DNA of 48,340 nucleotides from an uncultured Pelagibacteraceae bacterium (GTDB lineage: Bacteria > Pseudomonadota > Alphaproteobacteria > Pelagibacterales > Pelagibacteraceae), in NCBI GenBank assembly GCA_902567765.1, contig CACFNI010000008.1, positions 1 to 48,340 on the forward strand. Reading direction: 5' to 3'. Made by a program: the position numbers and the translations under genes. This document shows, one piece after another, positions 33,232 to 42,958 of the stretch; positions within the stretch are counted from its first letter, which is position 1, and each line of letters opens with the position of its first letter. Below the pieces are notes generated by a model. It did not search any database. It saw nothing but the letters and a program-made list of their open reading frames with translations, and was not told the origin of the DNA.

Positions 33232-35664
33232 ATGAAATCTAAAGCAAAAGTTGTTGTTGTTGGCGGTGGAGTAGTTGGAGTGAGTATGCTTTACCACTTA
33301 GCTAAAAAAGGCTGGTCAGATGTTGTTCTAGTTGAGAGAAAAGAATTAACTTCAGGTTCAACTTGGCATGCTGCTGGATTACTTCCATTATTTAATATGA
33401 GTTATTCTGTAGGACAACTTCATCAATATGCAGTGAATTTTTATAAAACCTTAGAGGAAGAAACTGGAAAAAATGTTGGTTTTAGCGTTGTATCAAATAT
33501 TAGGCTAGCAAGCACAAAAGATAGAATGGATGAGTATCATCAGTATGCTGGTGTAGCTCAAACTATAGGTGTCAAATATAAATTTTTGACACCAGATCAG
33601 GTAAAAGAGATTTGGCCTTTATGCAATACTTCAGATTTAATTGGTGCTATTCAACATCCAGAGGACGGTTATATTCAGCCAGCAGATTTAACGCAAGCAC
33701 TTGCAACTGGCGCTAGGAACAGGGGCGCAGAAATTTATAGAAACACAACAGTAGTTGGAATTAAACAAACAAAAAACGGCTGGGTTGTTGAAACTGATAA
33801 AGGAACAATAGAATGTGAACACGTTGTGTCTTGCTCAGGTAACTTTGCAAGGCAAACAGGAAAAATGGTTGGACTTGAAATACCTGTTATACCAGTTGAG
33901 CATCAATACATTGTAACTGAGCCTCATCCTGAAATTCAAAAAAGAAAAAAAGAAGGTCTTCCAGAAATGGGAGTATTAAGAGATAGTGATAGTCGTTGGT
34001 ACATGAGGGAAGAAGCTGGTGGTTTAATACTTGGACCTTATGAAGATGGTGCGCCTTGTTGTTATGTAGATGGACCTTCAAAAGATTCAGAATATGAATT
34101 ATTCCAAGAAGATTTAGAAAGACTTGCGCCCCATATTGAAGGTGCAATACATCGTGTTCCTGCTTTTGGAGAAGTTGGGGTAAAAAAAGTTTACAATGGA
34201 GCAATTTGTTATACTCCAGATGGAAATCCTATAGTTGGACCTGCGTGGGGTTTAAAAAACTTTTGGATAAACGAAGGTCATAGTTTTGGAATTACCGCTG
34301 CTGGGGGAGCTGGATGGCAATTAGCAGAATGGATTATAGATGGAGAACCAACTGTAGATATGCTTGGTGTCGAGCCAAGAAGATATGGAGACTATTGTTC
34401 TAAATCATATTTAAAAGAAAAAAATGAAGAGGCTTATAGAAATGTTTTTATTATTCACTATCCAGATGAAGAAAGAGAGGCCGCAAGACCATTAAGACAA
34501 GCCCCTTGTTATGATAGACTTAAAAAATTAGGAGCAGTATTCGGACAAAAGTTTGGCTGGGAAAGAGCTAATTTTTTTGCAACTGATGGTATGGAGCAAA
34601 AAGATGACTGGTCCTTTAGAAGATCTAAGTGGTTTGAAGCAGTTAAAAAAGAATGTAAAAATGTTAAAGAAAATGTTGGTGTTTTAGATATGACTGCATT
34701 TGCAAAATGTAGAATTAAAGGACCAAAAGCTGAAGAATTTTTAGACTATCTAGTTGCAAACAAACTTCCAAAAAAAATAGGTAGAGTTAATTTGTGTCAT
34801 GCTCTTAATACAAAAGGAGGTGTTCACTCCGAATTTACCATAATGAAAGAAGCAGAAGATAGTTTTTATTTAGTTTCTGCTGGAGCTTTTCAAAGACTGG
34901 ATCATGATTGGATAAAAAAATGGATGCCAAAAGATGGTTCGGTACAATTTGAAAATATAACTAATTCAGTTGGCGTATTAGTTGTGGCTGGACCGAAAGC
35001 AAGAGAATTAATGCAAAAAGTTTCTAAAGATGATTTTTCTAATGAAAATTTTAAATGGTTAAGTTCTAAAAAGGTTGATATTGGCTATGCACCATGTACC
35101 GCTATAAGAGTGAACTTTGTAGGAGAACTTGGATGGGAACTTCATCACCCTCTTGAATATCAAAATCATATATTTGATAAGTTGATGGAACATGGAAAAG
35201 AGCTTGGCCTAAAACCATTTGGCATCAGAGCGATGAACAGCTTAAGAGTAGAAAAATCTTACAAGCTTGTTGGTACAGAATTATCAATTGAATATTCACC
35301 TTATGAGTCTGGACTAGATAGATTTATACACCCCAATAAAGGAAATTTTATAGGATTAGATGCATTAAATAAGTGGAGAGAAAAAGGCTTTAAAAATAAG
35401 TTGGTTACAATGGAGGTACACAATGTAAGTGATGCTGATGTACTGGGAAATAATCCTATTTATGAGAATGGAAAAGTTGTTGGAAGAGCAACAGGGGGAG
35501 ATTTTGGTTTTAGATTAAATAAATCTATTGCACTTGGAATGGTCAATCCGGAGATTGCGACAACTGGTCAGAAATTAAAAATTGATATTTTAGGTAAAAT
35601 GCACGACGCTACAATTTTGGACGAAAGTCCATACGATTCAGAAAATAAATTGTTAAGAGCATAA
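33232..35664 (+). CDS. Dimethylglycine/sarcosine dehydrogenase (FAD-GcvT fusion), copy 2
   Basis: An 810-aa paralogue of the protein at 19853 with the same two-domain design. GGGVVG (11-16) and SGSTWHAAG, with FAD-linking His46, open the oxidase domain. [16 protein letters not shown] and [16 protein letters not shown] lie further in. The GcvT-like part includes [16 protein letters not shown] and [13 protein letters not shown]. It oxidises sarcosine or dimethylglycine, forming methylene-THF. It lies directly upstream of the ETF genes, whose products are the known electron acceptors of these enzymes. Which copy acts on which substrate cannot be told here; with copy 1 next to bhmt, this one may be sarcosine dehydrogenase. 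Confidence 0.88.
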   Translation: MKSKAKVVVVGGGVVGVSMLYHLAKKGWSDVVLVERKELTSGSTWHAAGLLPLFNMSYSVGQLHQYAVNFYKTLEEETGKNVGFSVVSNIRLASTKDRMDEYHQYAGVAQTIGVKYKFLTPDQVKEIWPLCNTSDLIGAIQHPEDGYIQPADLTQALATGARNRGAEIYRNTTVVGIKQTKNGWVVETDKGTIECEHVVSCSGNFARQTGKMVGLEIPVIPVEHQYIVTEPHPEIQKRKKEGLPEMGVLRDSDSRWYMREEAGGLILGPYEDGAPCCYVDGPSKDSEYELFQEDLERLAPHIEGAIHRVPAFGEVGVKKVYNGAICYTPDGNPIVGPAWGLKNFWINEGHSFGITAAGGAGWQLAEWIIDGEPTVDMLGVEPRRYGDYCSKSYLKEKNEEAYRNVFIIHYPDEEREAARPLRQAPCYDRLKKLGAVFGQKFGWERANFFATDGMEQKDDWSFRRSKWFEAVKKECKNVKENVGVLDMTAFAKCRIKGPKAEEFLDYLVANKLPKKIGRVNLCHALNTKGGVHSEFTIMKEAEDSFYLVSAGAFQRLDHDWIKKWMPKDGSVQFENITNSVGVLVVAGPKARELMQKVSKDDFSNENFKWLSSKKVDIGYAPCTAIRVNFVGELGWELHHPLEYQNHIFDKLMEHGKELGLKPFGIRAMNSLRVEKSYKLVGTELSIEYSPYESGLDRFIHPNKGNFIGLDALNKWREKGFKNKLVTMEVHNVSDADVLGNNPIYENGKVVGRATGGDFGFRLNKSIALGMVNPEIATTGQKLKIDILGKMHDATILDESPYDSENKLLRA

Positions 35665-36413
35665 TGAAAATATTGGTCGCAGTTAAAAGAGTTATCGATT
35701 ACAACGTTCAAATAAGAGTTAAAGAGGACGGCACAGGTGTAGTTACAGACAATGTTAAGATGTCTACAAATCCTCCAGACGATAATGCAGTTGAGGAAGC
35801 TGTAAAAATTAAAGAGTCTGGCAAGGCCAAAGAGATCGTTGCAGTTACAGTAGGCGAAGATAAAGCTCAAGAAACAGTCAGAAAAGCATTAGCTGTTGGA
35901 GCTGACAGAGGCATTCATGTAAAAGTTGAAGGAATAATTGAACCTTTAGCTGTCTCAAAAGTTTTGCAAAAAATTGTTGATAAAGAAAAACCAGATTTAG
36001 TATTTATGGGCAAACAAGCAATTGATGACGATTGTAATCAAACAGGACAAATGCTAGCAGCATTACTAAACTGGCCTCAAGCAACTTTTGCATCTAAAAT
36101 TGAAGTTAAAGATAAAAGCTTAGAAGTTACAAGAGAAGTAGATGAAGGGCTAGAGACTATTGAAGTAAATATTCCAGCAATAGTCACTTGTGATTTAAGA
36201 TTAAATGAGCCTAGATATGCTTCGCTTCCTAATATAATGAAAGCAAAAAAAAAACCTATCGAACAAATAAATGCATCTGATCTAGGTGTTGATACCAAAA
36301 AAAGAATAGAACAGATTAAAGTTGAAGAACCTCCAAAAAGAAAAGCAGGAATTAAAGTTGCTAATGTAGAAGAATTAGTTCAAAAATTAAAAAATGAGGC
36401 TAAAGTAATATAA
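35664..36413 (+). CDS. etfB: Electron transfer flavoprotein subunit beta
   Basis: EtfB (249 aa, normal length) has the AMP-binding fold and helps carry electrons from dehydrogenases as a dimer with EtfA. Motifs are [56 protein letters not shown] and the signature segment ending in [20 protein letters not shown]. It starts on the last base of the dehydrogenase stop, a direct sign that this ETF serves the dehydrogenases of the run. Confidence 0.95.
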   Translation: MKILVAVKRVIDYNVQIRVKEDGTGVVTDNVKMSTNPPDDNAVEEAVKIKESGKAKEIVAVTVGEDKAQETVRKALAVGADRGIHVKVEGIIEPLAVSKVLQKIVDKEKPDLVFMGKQAIDDDCNQTGQMLAALLNWPQATFASKIEVKDKSLEVTREVDEGLETIEVNIPAIVTCDLRLNEPRYASLPNIMKAKKKPIEQINASDLGVDTKKRIEQIKVEEPPKRKAGIKVANVEELVQKLKNEAKVI

Positions 36414-37366
36414 TGTCAGTATTGTTAATAGCAGAACATAATAATAAAGAAGTTAAGCCTTTTACTTTAAATGCAATTACTGCAGGATCTCAGATCGATC
36501 AAGATCTGCACGTACTAGTTATAGGAAATAAAGCAGATGAAGTTTCAAAATCAATCGCACAAGTACCCAATGTTAAAAAAGTTATACAAATAGATCATGA
36601 AATCTATGAAAATTATTTACCTGAAAATTTTTCACCAGTAATAATTACACAAGCTGAAAATTATTCTCATATTGTTTGTTCTGCTAATACATTTGGTAAA
36701 AACTTAATGCCAAGAGTGGCAGCATTATTAGATACTTCTCAAGTAAGCGACATTATTAAAGTAATTTCACCAGATACTTTTTTACGACCAATTTACGCTG
36801 GCAATGCATTTGCAACTGTTAAAAGCACAGATAAAAAAAAATGTATTACAATAAGACCAACTTCATTTGATCCAGCGGCTACCTCTGGAGGGTCAGCTGA
36901 AATTGTAAAAGCAGAAGCAAGTGACGCAACAACACTTACTAAATTTGTAAAGAGAGAAGAAGTTAAATCTGATAGACCAGAACTAGGCACTGCAAGAGTG
37001 GTAATCTCTGGAGGAAGAGGAATGCAAAGTGGCGATAACTTTAAATTAATCACTGCTATTGCAGATAAATTAAATGCAGCCATTGGAGCCTCTAGAGCAG
37101 CAGTTGATGCTGGATACATTACTAATGATCATCAGGTTGGACAGACAGGAAAAGTGGTTGTTCCAGATTTGTATATTGCAGTGGGTATATCCGGAGCTAT
37201 TCAACACTTGGCAGGCATGAAAGAGAGCAAAGTTATTGTCGCAATCAATAAAGACGGAGAAGCTCCAATTTTTAGTGTTGCAGATTATGGTTTAGAAGCA
37301 GATCTTTTTGAAGCTCTTCCACAATTTCTTGAAGAGTTGAACAAATTAAACACTATACAAAAATAA
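36413..37366 (+). CDS. etfA: Electron transfer flavoprotein subunit alpha
   Basis: EtfA (317 aa) binds FAD in its C-terminal domain. The FAD motifs are VVISGGRGMQSGDNF, GASRAAVDAGYITNDHQVGQ, VVPDLYIAVGISGAIQHLAG and VAINKDGEAPIFSVADYGLE. The start overlaps etfB by one base. It completes the dimer that accepts electrons from the dimethylglycine/sarcosine dehydrogenases and other flavoenzymes. Confidence 0.96.
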   Translation: MSVLLIAEHNNKEVKPFTLNAITAGSQIDQDLHVLVIGNKADEVSKSIAQVPNVKKVIQIDHEIYENYLPENFSPVIITQAENYSHIVCSANTFGKNLMPRVAALLDTSQVSDIIKVISPDTFLRPIYAGNAFATVKSTDKKKCITIRPTSFDPAATSGGSAEIVKAEASDATTLTKFVKREEVKSDRPELGTARVVISGGRGMQSGDNFKLITAIADKLNAAIGASRAAVDAGYITNDHQVGQTGKVVVPDLYIAVGISGAIQHLAGMKESKVIVAINKDGEAPIFSVADYGLEADLFEALPQFLEELNKLNTIQK

Positions 37367-37390
37367 CAAATACTGTAAAAAAATAACATT

Positions 37391-39013
37391 ATGTCCAATA
37401 GGGAAGTAATGGAATATGATGTTGTAATTGTGGGTGGTGGGCCATCCGGATTATCGACTGCTATAAAACTAAAACAATTAAAATCAGATTTAAATGTATG
37501 TTTATTAGAAAAAGCATCTGAAATTGGTGCACACATTTTGTCAGGTAACGTTTTTGAAACGAGAGCATTAGATGAGTTATTACCAAATTGGAAAGAATTA
37601 AATAGCCCGATTAAAACAAAAGTCTCAAAGGAAAAATTTTTATTTTTAGGAAAAAAAAATTCATTGAGCTGGCCAACATGGCTTTTACCTAAGGTTCAAC
37701 ATAATAAAAATAATTATATTATAAGTCTTGCAAATCTATGTAGATGGTTAGCTGAGCAAGCAGAATCTTTAGGCGTAGAAATTTTTCCAGGTTTTCCTGC
37801 GAGTGAAATTTTATACAATGACGATGGATCGGTAAAAGGAATTGCTACCCAAGATATGGGTTTGGATAAAGAAGGAAACAAAAAAGATAGTTTTGAGTCT
37901 GGAATGGAACTACATGCAAAAGTTACTGTTTTAGCAGAAGGATGCAGAGGACACCTAGGAAAACAATTAATAAAAAAATTCGAATTAGATAAAGGAAAAA
38001 ATCCTCAACAATATGGAATTGGATTTAAAGAAATTTGGGAGATAAATGAAAAAAATCATGAAGAGGGTTTGGTAATGCATACAGCTGGTTGGCCATTAGA
38101 TAGCAAAACATATGGTGGAAGTTTTTTGTATCATGCAGAAAATAAACAAATTTTTTTAGGATATGTAATTGGTTTAGATTATCAAAATCCTCACCTTTCT
38201 CCATTTGATGAGTTTCAAAGATTTAAAACACATCCAGCTATAAAAAAAATAATTGAAGGTGGAAAAAGAATTTCTTATGGAGCAAGAGCTTTAATTGAAG
38301 GTGGTTTACAAAGTTTACCAAAAATGTTTATGCCAGGTGCACTGCTTGTTGGATGTGACGCGGGAACATTAAATATGCCAAAAATTAAAGGCTCACATAC
38401 CGCAATGAAAAGTGGAATGATTGCTGCTGAAACTATATTTGAACATTTGGAACAACAGAAAGATTTATCTGTTTACGAAGAAAAATTTAATAAAAGCTGG
38501 GTATATAAAGAGCTTCATGCAGCAAGGAATGTAAAACCTAGTTTTAGCTGGGGATTAATTTTAGGAATTTTATTCACTGGGATAGATCAAATACTTTTTA
38601 GAGGAAAGTTGCCTTTCACTTTAAAACATAAACATGCTGATCACGAAACTTTAAAACTTGCTAAAGATATGCCTAAAATTGAATATCCAAAACCTGACAA
38701 TGTAATTACATTTGATAAAACAAGCTCAGTTTATTTAACTGGAACTAATCACACCGATAACCAGCCAGTTCATTTAAAGTTAAAAAACCCAGATTTACCA
38801 ATAAGTTTTACTCTTGATAAATTTGATGAACCTGCACAGAGATATTGTCCGGTTGGAGTTTATGAAGTTCAAACAGAAAATAATGTAAAAAAATTTGTTA
38901 TAAACTCTCAAAACTGTATTCATTGTAAAACTTGCGATATTAAAGAACCATCTCAAAACATAAACTGGGTAACACCAGAAGGTGGTGGTGGACCTAAATA
39001 TGGCAATATGTAG
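37391..39013 (+). CDS. Electron transfer flavoprotein-ubiquinone oxidoreductase
   Basis: ETF-QO (540 aa, normal length) is a monotopic membrane enzyme that passes ETF electrons to ubiquinone. The N-terminal FAD motif is VVIVGGGPSGLSTAI. GCDAGTLNMPKIKGSHTAMK is characteristic. The C-terminal 4Fe-4S domain has Cys in RYCPVGVYEV and CIHCKTCDIKEPSQNINW, ending with PEGGGGPKYGNM. It closes the route from betaine demethylation to the respiratory chain. Its stop directly abuts the stop of the convergent DUF2237 gene. Confidence 0.95.
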   Translation: MSNREVMEYDVVIVGGGPSGLSTAIKLKQLKSDLNVCLLEKASEIGAHILSGNVFETRALDELLPNWKELNSPIKTKVSKEKFLFLGKKNSLSWPTWLLPKVQHNKNNYIISLANLCRWLAEQAESLGVEIFPGFPASEILYNDDGSVKGIATQDMGLDKEGNKKDSFESGMELHAKVTVLAEGCRGHLGKQLIKKFELDKGKNPQQYGIGFKEIWEINEKNHEEGLVMHTAGWPLDSKTYGGSFLYHAENKQIFLGYVIGLDYQNPHLSPFDEFQRFKTHPAIKKIIEGGKRISYGARALIEGGLQSLPKMFMPGALLVGCDAGTLNMPKIKGSHTAMKSGMIAAETIFEHLEQQKDLSVYEEKFNKSWVYKELHAARNVKPSFSWGLILGILFTGIDQILFRGKLPFTLKHKHADHETLKLAKDMPKIEYPKPDNVITFDKTSSVYLTGTNHTDNQPVHLKLKNPDLPISFTLDKFDEPAQRYCPVGVYEVQTENNVKKFVINSQNCIHCKTCDIKEPSQNINWVTPEGGGGPKYGNM

Positions 39014-39388
39014 TTAAGAAAGATCTATTGCAAACTTTTTTAATTTTTCAATTGGAACAATTCTAAGAGTGTTTTCGTGAGTTCTTTTTAAGTAAATTGA
39101 ACATCCTTTACCAGCTTCAATTGCTCTTGCAACCCAACTAGCGCAAACACACCATTTATCTCCATCTTTTAATCCTGGAAAACCAAATTCAGGATGAGGA
39201 GTAATTAAATCGTTACCTGCTTCTTTACACCAATTTAGAAATTCGTCATTTACTTTTACACATACAGTGTGAAGTCCGTGATCATTTTCATCAGTATTAC
39301 AACAACCATCTCTAAACCAACCTGTTAATGGATCCAAGGAACATTCCTCAAGGTCACCACCCAAAACATTTTTTTGTTTATCGCTCAT
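39014..39388 (-). CDS. DUF2237 family protein
   Basis: A 124-aa protein matching DUF2237 from start to end: KNVLGGDLEECSLDPLTGWF, RDGCCNTDENDHGLHTVC, HPEFGFPGLKDGDKWCVC and WVARAIEAGKGC. Eight Cys residues suggest metal binding or redox use, but the family function is unknown. It is the last gene of the leftward set hisI, oxygenase-like, DUF2237, and begins where the upstream gene ends. Confidence 0.85.
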   Translation of the reverse strand: MSDKQKNVLGGDLEECSLDPLTGWFRDGCCNTDENDHGLHTVCVKVNDEFLNWCKEAGNDLITPHPEFGFPGLKDGDKWCVCASWVARAIEAGKGCSIYLKRTHENTLRIVPIEKLKKFAIDLS

Positions 39389-40036
39389 TTATTTTTTGAT
39401 TGCTATGTCAGCATTGAAAGAAAAAGATCTTCTCTCTCCTGGTCCATAAAATGGATATACCGTATGTAGCATATAATTTGGGAATAAAATAAATTTTCCG
39501 ACCTCTGGTTTTATCAATTCTAGAGCTTTACAATTAAATATATTAGCGCCATGAGCTAACTGAATATGTCCGTTATGATTTACCCCTTTCTTATTTTGAG
39601 GAGGTTTACCAAAATCTTTTGGCAGCATTGTATAACAAACACCAGAAATATTTCCTGTGTGAAAATGTAAAGGGTTATATTCATTTTCAAATTGTCTTAC
39701 GATCCAAGCTTGTCTAAAGTTAATAAGAAGTTTTTTTTTAAAATTATCAATTGAATCTATTTCAAGATCTGTACGAGATTTATACATATAAGCAGCAATC
39801 ATATTGCTTAGATATGGACTTATTTTTGAAACAAAAAATTCCTTTTCTAAAGATATTTCTTGTGTAACTGCGCCCACCAAAGTATCTCCAGCATCTAAAT
39901 TTTTTGATTTTTCTTTATCTTTTATTATCTCATCACTGTAATCGTTAAGGTTTTTAACAAATTCAGGAATAACTTGTATCTCACCTATTGTAGGCCCAAA
40001 TGGTTTGGTAACATTCATTTCCTCTGTAAGATCCAT
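39389..40036 (-). CDS. Putative 2OG-Fe(II) oxygenase-like protein
   Basis: A 215-aa cupin-like protein related to the 'putative 2OG-Fe(II) oxygenase' family (TIGR02466-like). Key strings are EYNPLHFHTGNISGVCYTML, LFPNYMLHTVYPFYGPGERR and SFSFNADI. The distal His (MLHTV) and the 2OG-binding Arg (ERRSFSFN) are clear. The first motif reads HFH rather than the usual HxD/E, so the iron site may be non-canonical. The substrate is unknown. It lies tightly between hisI and DUF2237. Confidence 0.68.
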   Translation of the reverse strand: MDLTEEMNVTKPFGPTIGEIQVIPEFVKNLNDYSDEIIKDKEKSKNLDAGDTLVGAVTQEISLEKEFFVSKISPYLSNMIAAYMYKSRTDLEIDSIDNFKKKLLINFRQAWIVRQFENEYNPLHFHTGNISGVCYTMLPKDFGKPPQNKKGVNHNGHIQLAHGANIFNCKALELIKPEVGKFILFPNYMLHTVYPFYGPGERRSFSFNADIAIKK

Positions 40037-40038
40037 AT

Positions 40039-40506
40039 TTAGATTTTTGTTGGGTTAGCCTGATTTTTATAAACTTCATTTGGATCAAAGGATTTTTCTT
40101 TTTCCTCAAAATTCATTTCAATCTTTCTTGCATTATCAATTTTACCAAGTGGAACAGATCTGTAAAAACATGATCTATATCCAACATGACAACTTGAGCC
40201 GTTACCAATATCAACAGTTAACCAAATTGCGTCTTGGTCATCGTCTATTCTTAATTCAATTACTTTTTGAACAAAACCACTATGTTTTCCTTTGTGCCAT
40301 ATTTTTTTTCTTGATCTACTCCAGTAATGAGCTTCTTTTGTTTCTATGGTTTTTTTTAAGGCTTCAACATTCATATATCCAAGCATCAATACATCTTTGG
40401 TGCTGGAACAAACTGTCACAACTGGAATTAATCCATTATTATCAAATTTAGGCGATAATAGCTTTCCTTCCTCTATTTCTTTAACATTTTCTCTTTTTTT
40501 AAACAT
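40039..40506 (-). CDS. hisI: Phosphoribosyl-AMP cyclohydrolase
   Basis: HisI (155 aa) opens the purine ring of PR-AMP in histidine synthesis. Motifs are DVLMLGYMNVEALKKT, AHYWSRSRKKIWHKGKHSG and DQDAIWLTVDIGNGSSCHVG, with the Mg-binding Asp cluster and the Cys residues that bind Zn (SCHVGYRSCF). No HisE domain is fused. Other his genes are not nearby. It is divergent from folE with 76 bases between starts. Confidence 0.93.
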   Translation of the reverse strand: MFKKRENVKEIEEGKLLSPKFDNNGLIPVVTVCSSTKDVLMLGYMNVEALKKTIETKEAHYWSRSRKKIWHKGKHSGFVQKVIELRIDDDQDAIWLTVDIGNGSSCHVGYRSCFYRSVPLGKIDNARKIEMNFEEKEKSFDPNEVYKNQANPTKI

Positions 40507-40582
40507 ATATTGATATTATGTAACACATTCATAGATATATTAAATATTTTAAAAATTAGCATTTATATGTATAAGAAAACCG

Positions 40583-41188
40583 ATGAAATTAGTTAAAGAT
40601 TTAAACAAACCTATTAATAATAAAGAAATATCTGACAAAGAGGCCGAAGAAGCTTTTATAAAAATATTAAAATATATTGGTGAAGATCCATCTAGAGAAG
40701 GATTGTTAGAAACACCAAAAAGAGTCAGAAAAGCATTTAAAGAGTATTTTAGCGGTTATCATGAAGACCCTTATAAATATTTATCAAAAACATTTGGCGA
40801 TGTAGAAGGCTATAACGATATTGTTATACAAAAAAATATATCAGTTCAAAGTCATTGCGAACATCATATGGCACCAATAATTGGCATAGCCCACGTAGCA
40901 TACATACCAAATCAAAGAGTTGTTGGTTTAAGCAAATTAGCGAGAGTTGTTGAAGCTTTTTCTAAAAGATTACAAACTCAAGAACGATTAACTATGCAAA
41001 TCGCTAAGACCGTAATGGAAGCTTTAGACGCAAAGGGTGTAGCTGTTACAATTGATTCTAATCATATGTGTATGACAATGAGAGGAGTAAGGAAAGAACA
41101 AGCAACGACTGTTACAAATTATTATCTTGGTGTATTCAAAGAAGATCTAAGTTATCAAAATAGATATTTAAGATTTATAAGCAAATAG
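40583..41188 (+). CDS. folE: GTP cyclohydrolase I
   Basis: FolE (201 aa) converts GTP to dihydroneopterin triphosphate, the first step of folate synthesis. Signature strings are DPSREGLLETPKRVRKAF, SVQSHCEHHMAPIIGIAHVA (Zn-binding Cys and His), VVGLSKLARVVEAFSKRLQT and HMCMTMRGVRK (second Zn Cys). The THF-dependent demethylases in the window make folate supply relevant, though there is no operon link. Confidence 0.96.
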   Translation: MKLVKDLNKPINNKEISDKEAEEAFIKILKYIGEDPSREGLLETPKRVRKAFKEYFSGYHEDPYKYLSKTFGDVEGYNDIVIQKNISVQSHCEHHMAPIIGIAHVAYIPNQRVVGLSKLARVVEAFSKRLQTQERLTMQIAKTVMEALDAKGVAVTIDSNHMCMTMRGVRKEQATTVTNYYLGVFKEDLSYQNRYLRFISK

Positions 41189-41214
41189 ATCACAAAGTTA
41201 TCTCTATTTTTTAT

Positions 41215-41229
41215 TCTATTAATAATAGA
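41215..41229. repeat. Short palindrome between folE and the GT41 gene
   Basis: TCTATTAATAATAGA is a perfect 15-base odd palindrome (7-1-7) in the 74-base gap after folE. It is preceded by a T-rich run. It may be an operator or a weak hairpin; in such A/T-rich DNA it may also be chance. Confidence 0.3.
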
Positions 41230-41262
41230 TTTAAATGGTAAATTTAATCATATTTAGAACTT

Positions 41263-42930
41263 ATGATTAATGAATTGCCAATAGAAGAAAAAAAAGAATT
41301 AGAAAAATTAGTTAGAGCAAATGATTATATTGGTATAGAAGAATTTATAAATACTCTCAATAAAGAACTTAAAGAAAAACCATTTTTTTTAAATTTATTA
41401 GGTGTTTGCAAAATTTCGAAAAAAGTGTCTAAGTTTGAAATTGCCAAAGAAGAGGCAAAAAAATCTAGAGCGCTTTTTAAAAAAGCATACGAGAAAGATA
41501 AAAATTTTACAGATGCTTTATATAACTTAGCCGAAATAAGTCTTAAAACTGTTGAATTTGACGATGTATTAATTTTTTTACAAAAACATTTGGAAAAAGT
41601 TGGTTATGATTTTAAAACTGTATTCTTTTTAGCTAGAATTTATTTCCATCTAGGAGAAACAGAAAAAACAATAAACTATTATGATAAAATAATTGAAAAA
41701 AAAAATGCAACAAAATTTATTTTTGTTAATCAGCCATATATCTACAATTACTCAAGCAAATATTCACAAAAAAAATATAGCGATTATTGTAAAAAATATG
41801 TGGATTCAATTAAAAAAATTGATGAAAGCAAACTTCTAAAACTTGAAAAAGAAAAAGAGCAAAAAAAAATTAAAATAGGTTTTTTCTCAACAAATTTTAG
41901 AGATCATGCAGTAATGAAATTTTTTATGCCAACTATTAAGTTTTTAAATAAAAATTTCGAAACATTTGCTTTTAACTTCACAAATCCAAGATTTCAAGAT
42001 GATGTTACTAAAGAATTAAAACAAAACTTTTCAAGTTGGAATGATATACATGATTTAGACGATATAGCAGCTGTTAATTTGATAAGAAAAAATAAAATAA
42101 ATATATTATTCGATCTTGTTGGTTATTCAGGAGGAGGTAGGTTGGAGCTTTTTAAATATAGATCCGCACCAACCCAAATTTCGTGGATCGGTTACACTAA
42201 TTCGACCGGTATAAATGAAATGGATTATATAATAGCCGATCCCAATGTATTAAATAGTGATGAACATTACACAGAAAAAATCTTAAGACTTCCAAATATT
42301 TGGAGTTGTCATTCACCTTTAAAAGAACAAATAAAAGTTAATGAATTACCATTTAAAAAAAATGGTTTTATAACTTTTGGATCTTTTAATAGCTTCGCTA
42401 AAATTTCAGATGATACTATTATTCTTTGGAGTCAGATTTTAAAAAAAATTGAGGCTAAATTATTGTTGAAATCCTCATCCAGTGTTCATGAGTCTGCCAA
42501 AAGAACTCTTTTAAAAAAGTTTGAAAATTATGGAGTTGATTTAAAAAAAATTGAATTTTTAAAAAGATCCGAAACTTATGAAAAACATTTACAATGTTAT
42601 AATAAAATTGATATTGCTCTTGATACAATTCCTTATAATGGAGCAACCACAAGCTTTGAATCAATTTGGATGGGAGTACCTGTTTTAACTACGATTGGCA
42701 ATTCATTCACTTCTAGGTATGGATATAGCATAAATAAAAATCTTAACCTGAACGAATTTATTGCTAAAAATAATGAGGACCTTTTAAATAAAGCTTTAAA
42801 TATTACTTCAAAAATTGATGAACTTTCAAAATTAAGAAATAATTTGAGGAGTATTGCGTTAAAATCTCCACTCTTCGATACTGTTAAATTTAATAATGAT
42901 TTTTTAAATTTAATTAGACAAATTACATAA
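41263..42930 (+). CDS. TPR protein with SPINDLY/OGT-type (GT41) glycosyltransferase domain
   Basis: A 555-aa protein. Residues about 1-170 are helical TPR-like repeats (KAYEKDKNFTDALYNLAEIS, VFFLARIYFHLGETEKTINY). From residue 205 it has the O-GlcNAc-transferase-like GT-B fold: IKIGFFSTNFRDHAVMKFF, INILFDLVGYSGGGRLELF, RSAPTQISWIGYTNSTGINE, ITFGSFNSFAKIS and DIALDTIPYNGATTSFESIW, the last being the nucleotide-sugar site. Bacterial relatives glycosylate proteins or act in surface polysaccharide synthesis. No flagellin or sugar genes are adjacent, so the target is open. Confidence 0.85.
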   Translation: MINELPIEEKKELEKLVRANDYIGIEEFINTLNKELKEKPFFLNLLGVCKISKKVSKFEIAKEEAKKSRALFKKAYEKDKNFTDALYNLAEISLKTVEFDDVLIFLQKHLEKVGYDFKTVFFLARIYFHLGETEKTINYYDKIIEKKNATKFIFVNQPYIYNYSSKYSQKKYSDYCKKYVDSIKKIDESKLLKLEKEKEQKKIKIGFFSTNFRDHAVMKFFMPTIKFLNKNFETFAFNFTNPRFQDDVTKELKQNFSSWNDIHDLDDIAAVNLIRKNKINILFDLVGYSGGGRLELFKYRSAPTQISWIGYTNSTGINEMDYIIADPNVLNSDEHYTEKILRLPNIWSCHSPLKEQIKVNELPFKKNGFITFGSFNSFAKISDDTIILWSQILKKIEAKLLLKSSSSVHESAKRTLLKKFENYGVDLKKIEFLKRSETYEKHLQCYNKIDIALDTIPYNGATTSFESIWMGVPVLTTIGNSFTSRYGYSINKNLNLNEFIAKNNEDLLNKALNITSKIDELSKLRNNLRSIALKSPLFDTVKFNNDFLNLIRQIT

Positions 42931-42958
42931 AAGTACATTAATCTCATTAAAATAAAAA

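Noticed and set aside
40080..40451. 123-aa plus-strand ORF
   Set aside because: It is antisense to hisI, whose frame has full family motifs. The antisense translation is Leu/Gln/His/Phe-rich with no recognisable pattern.
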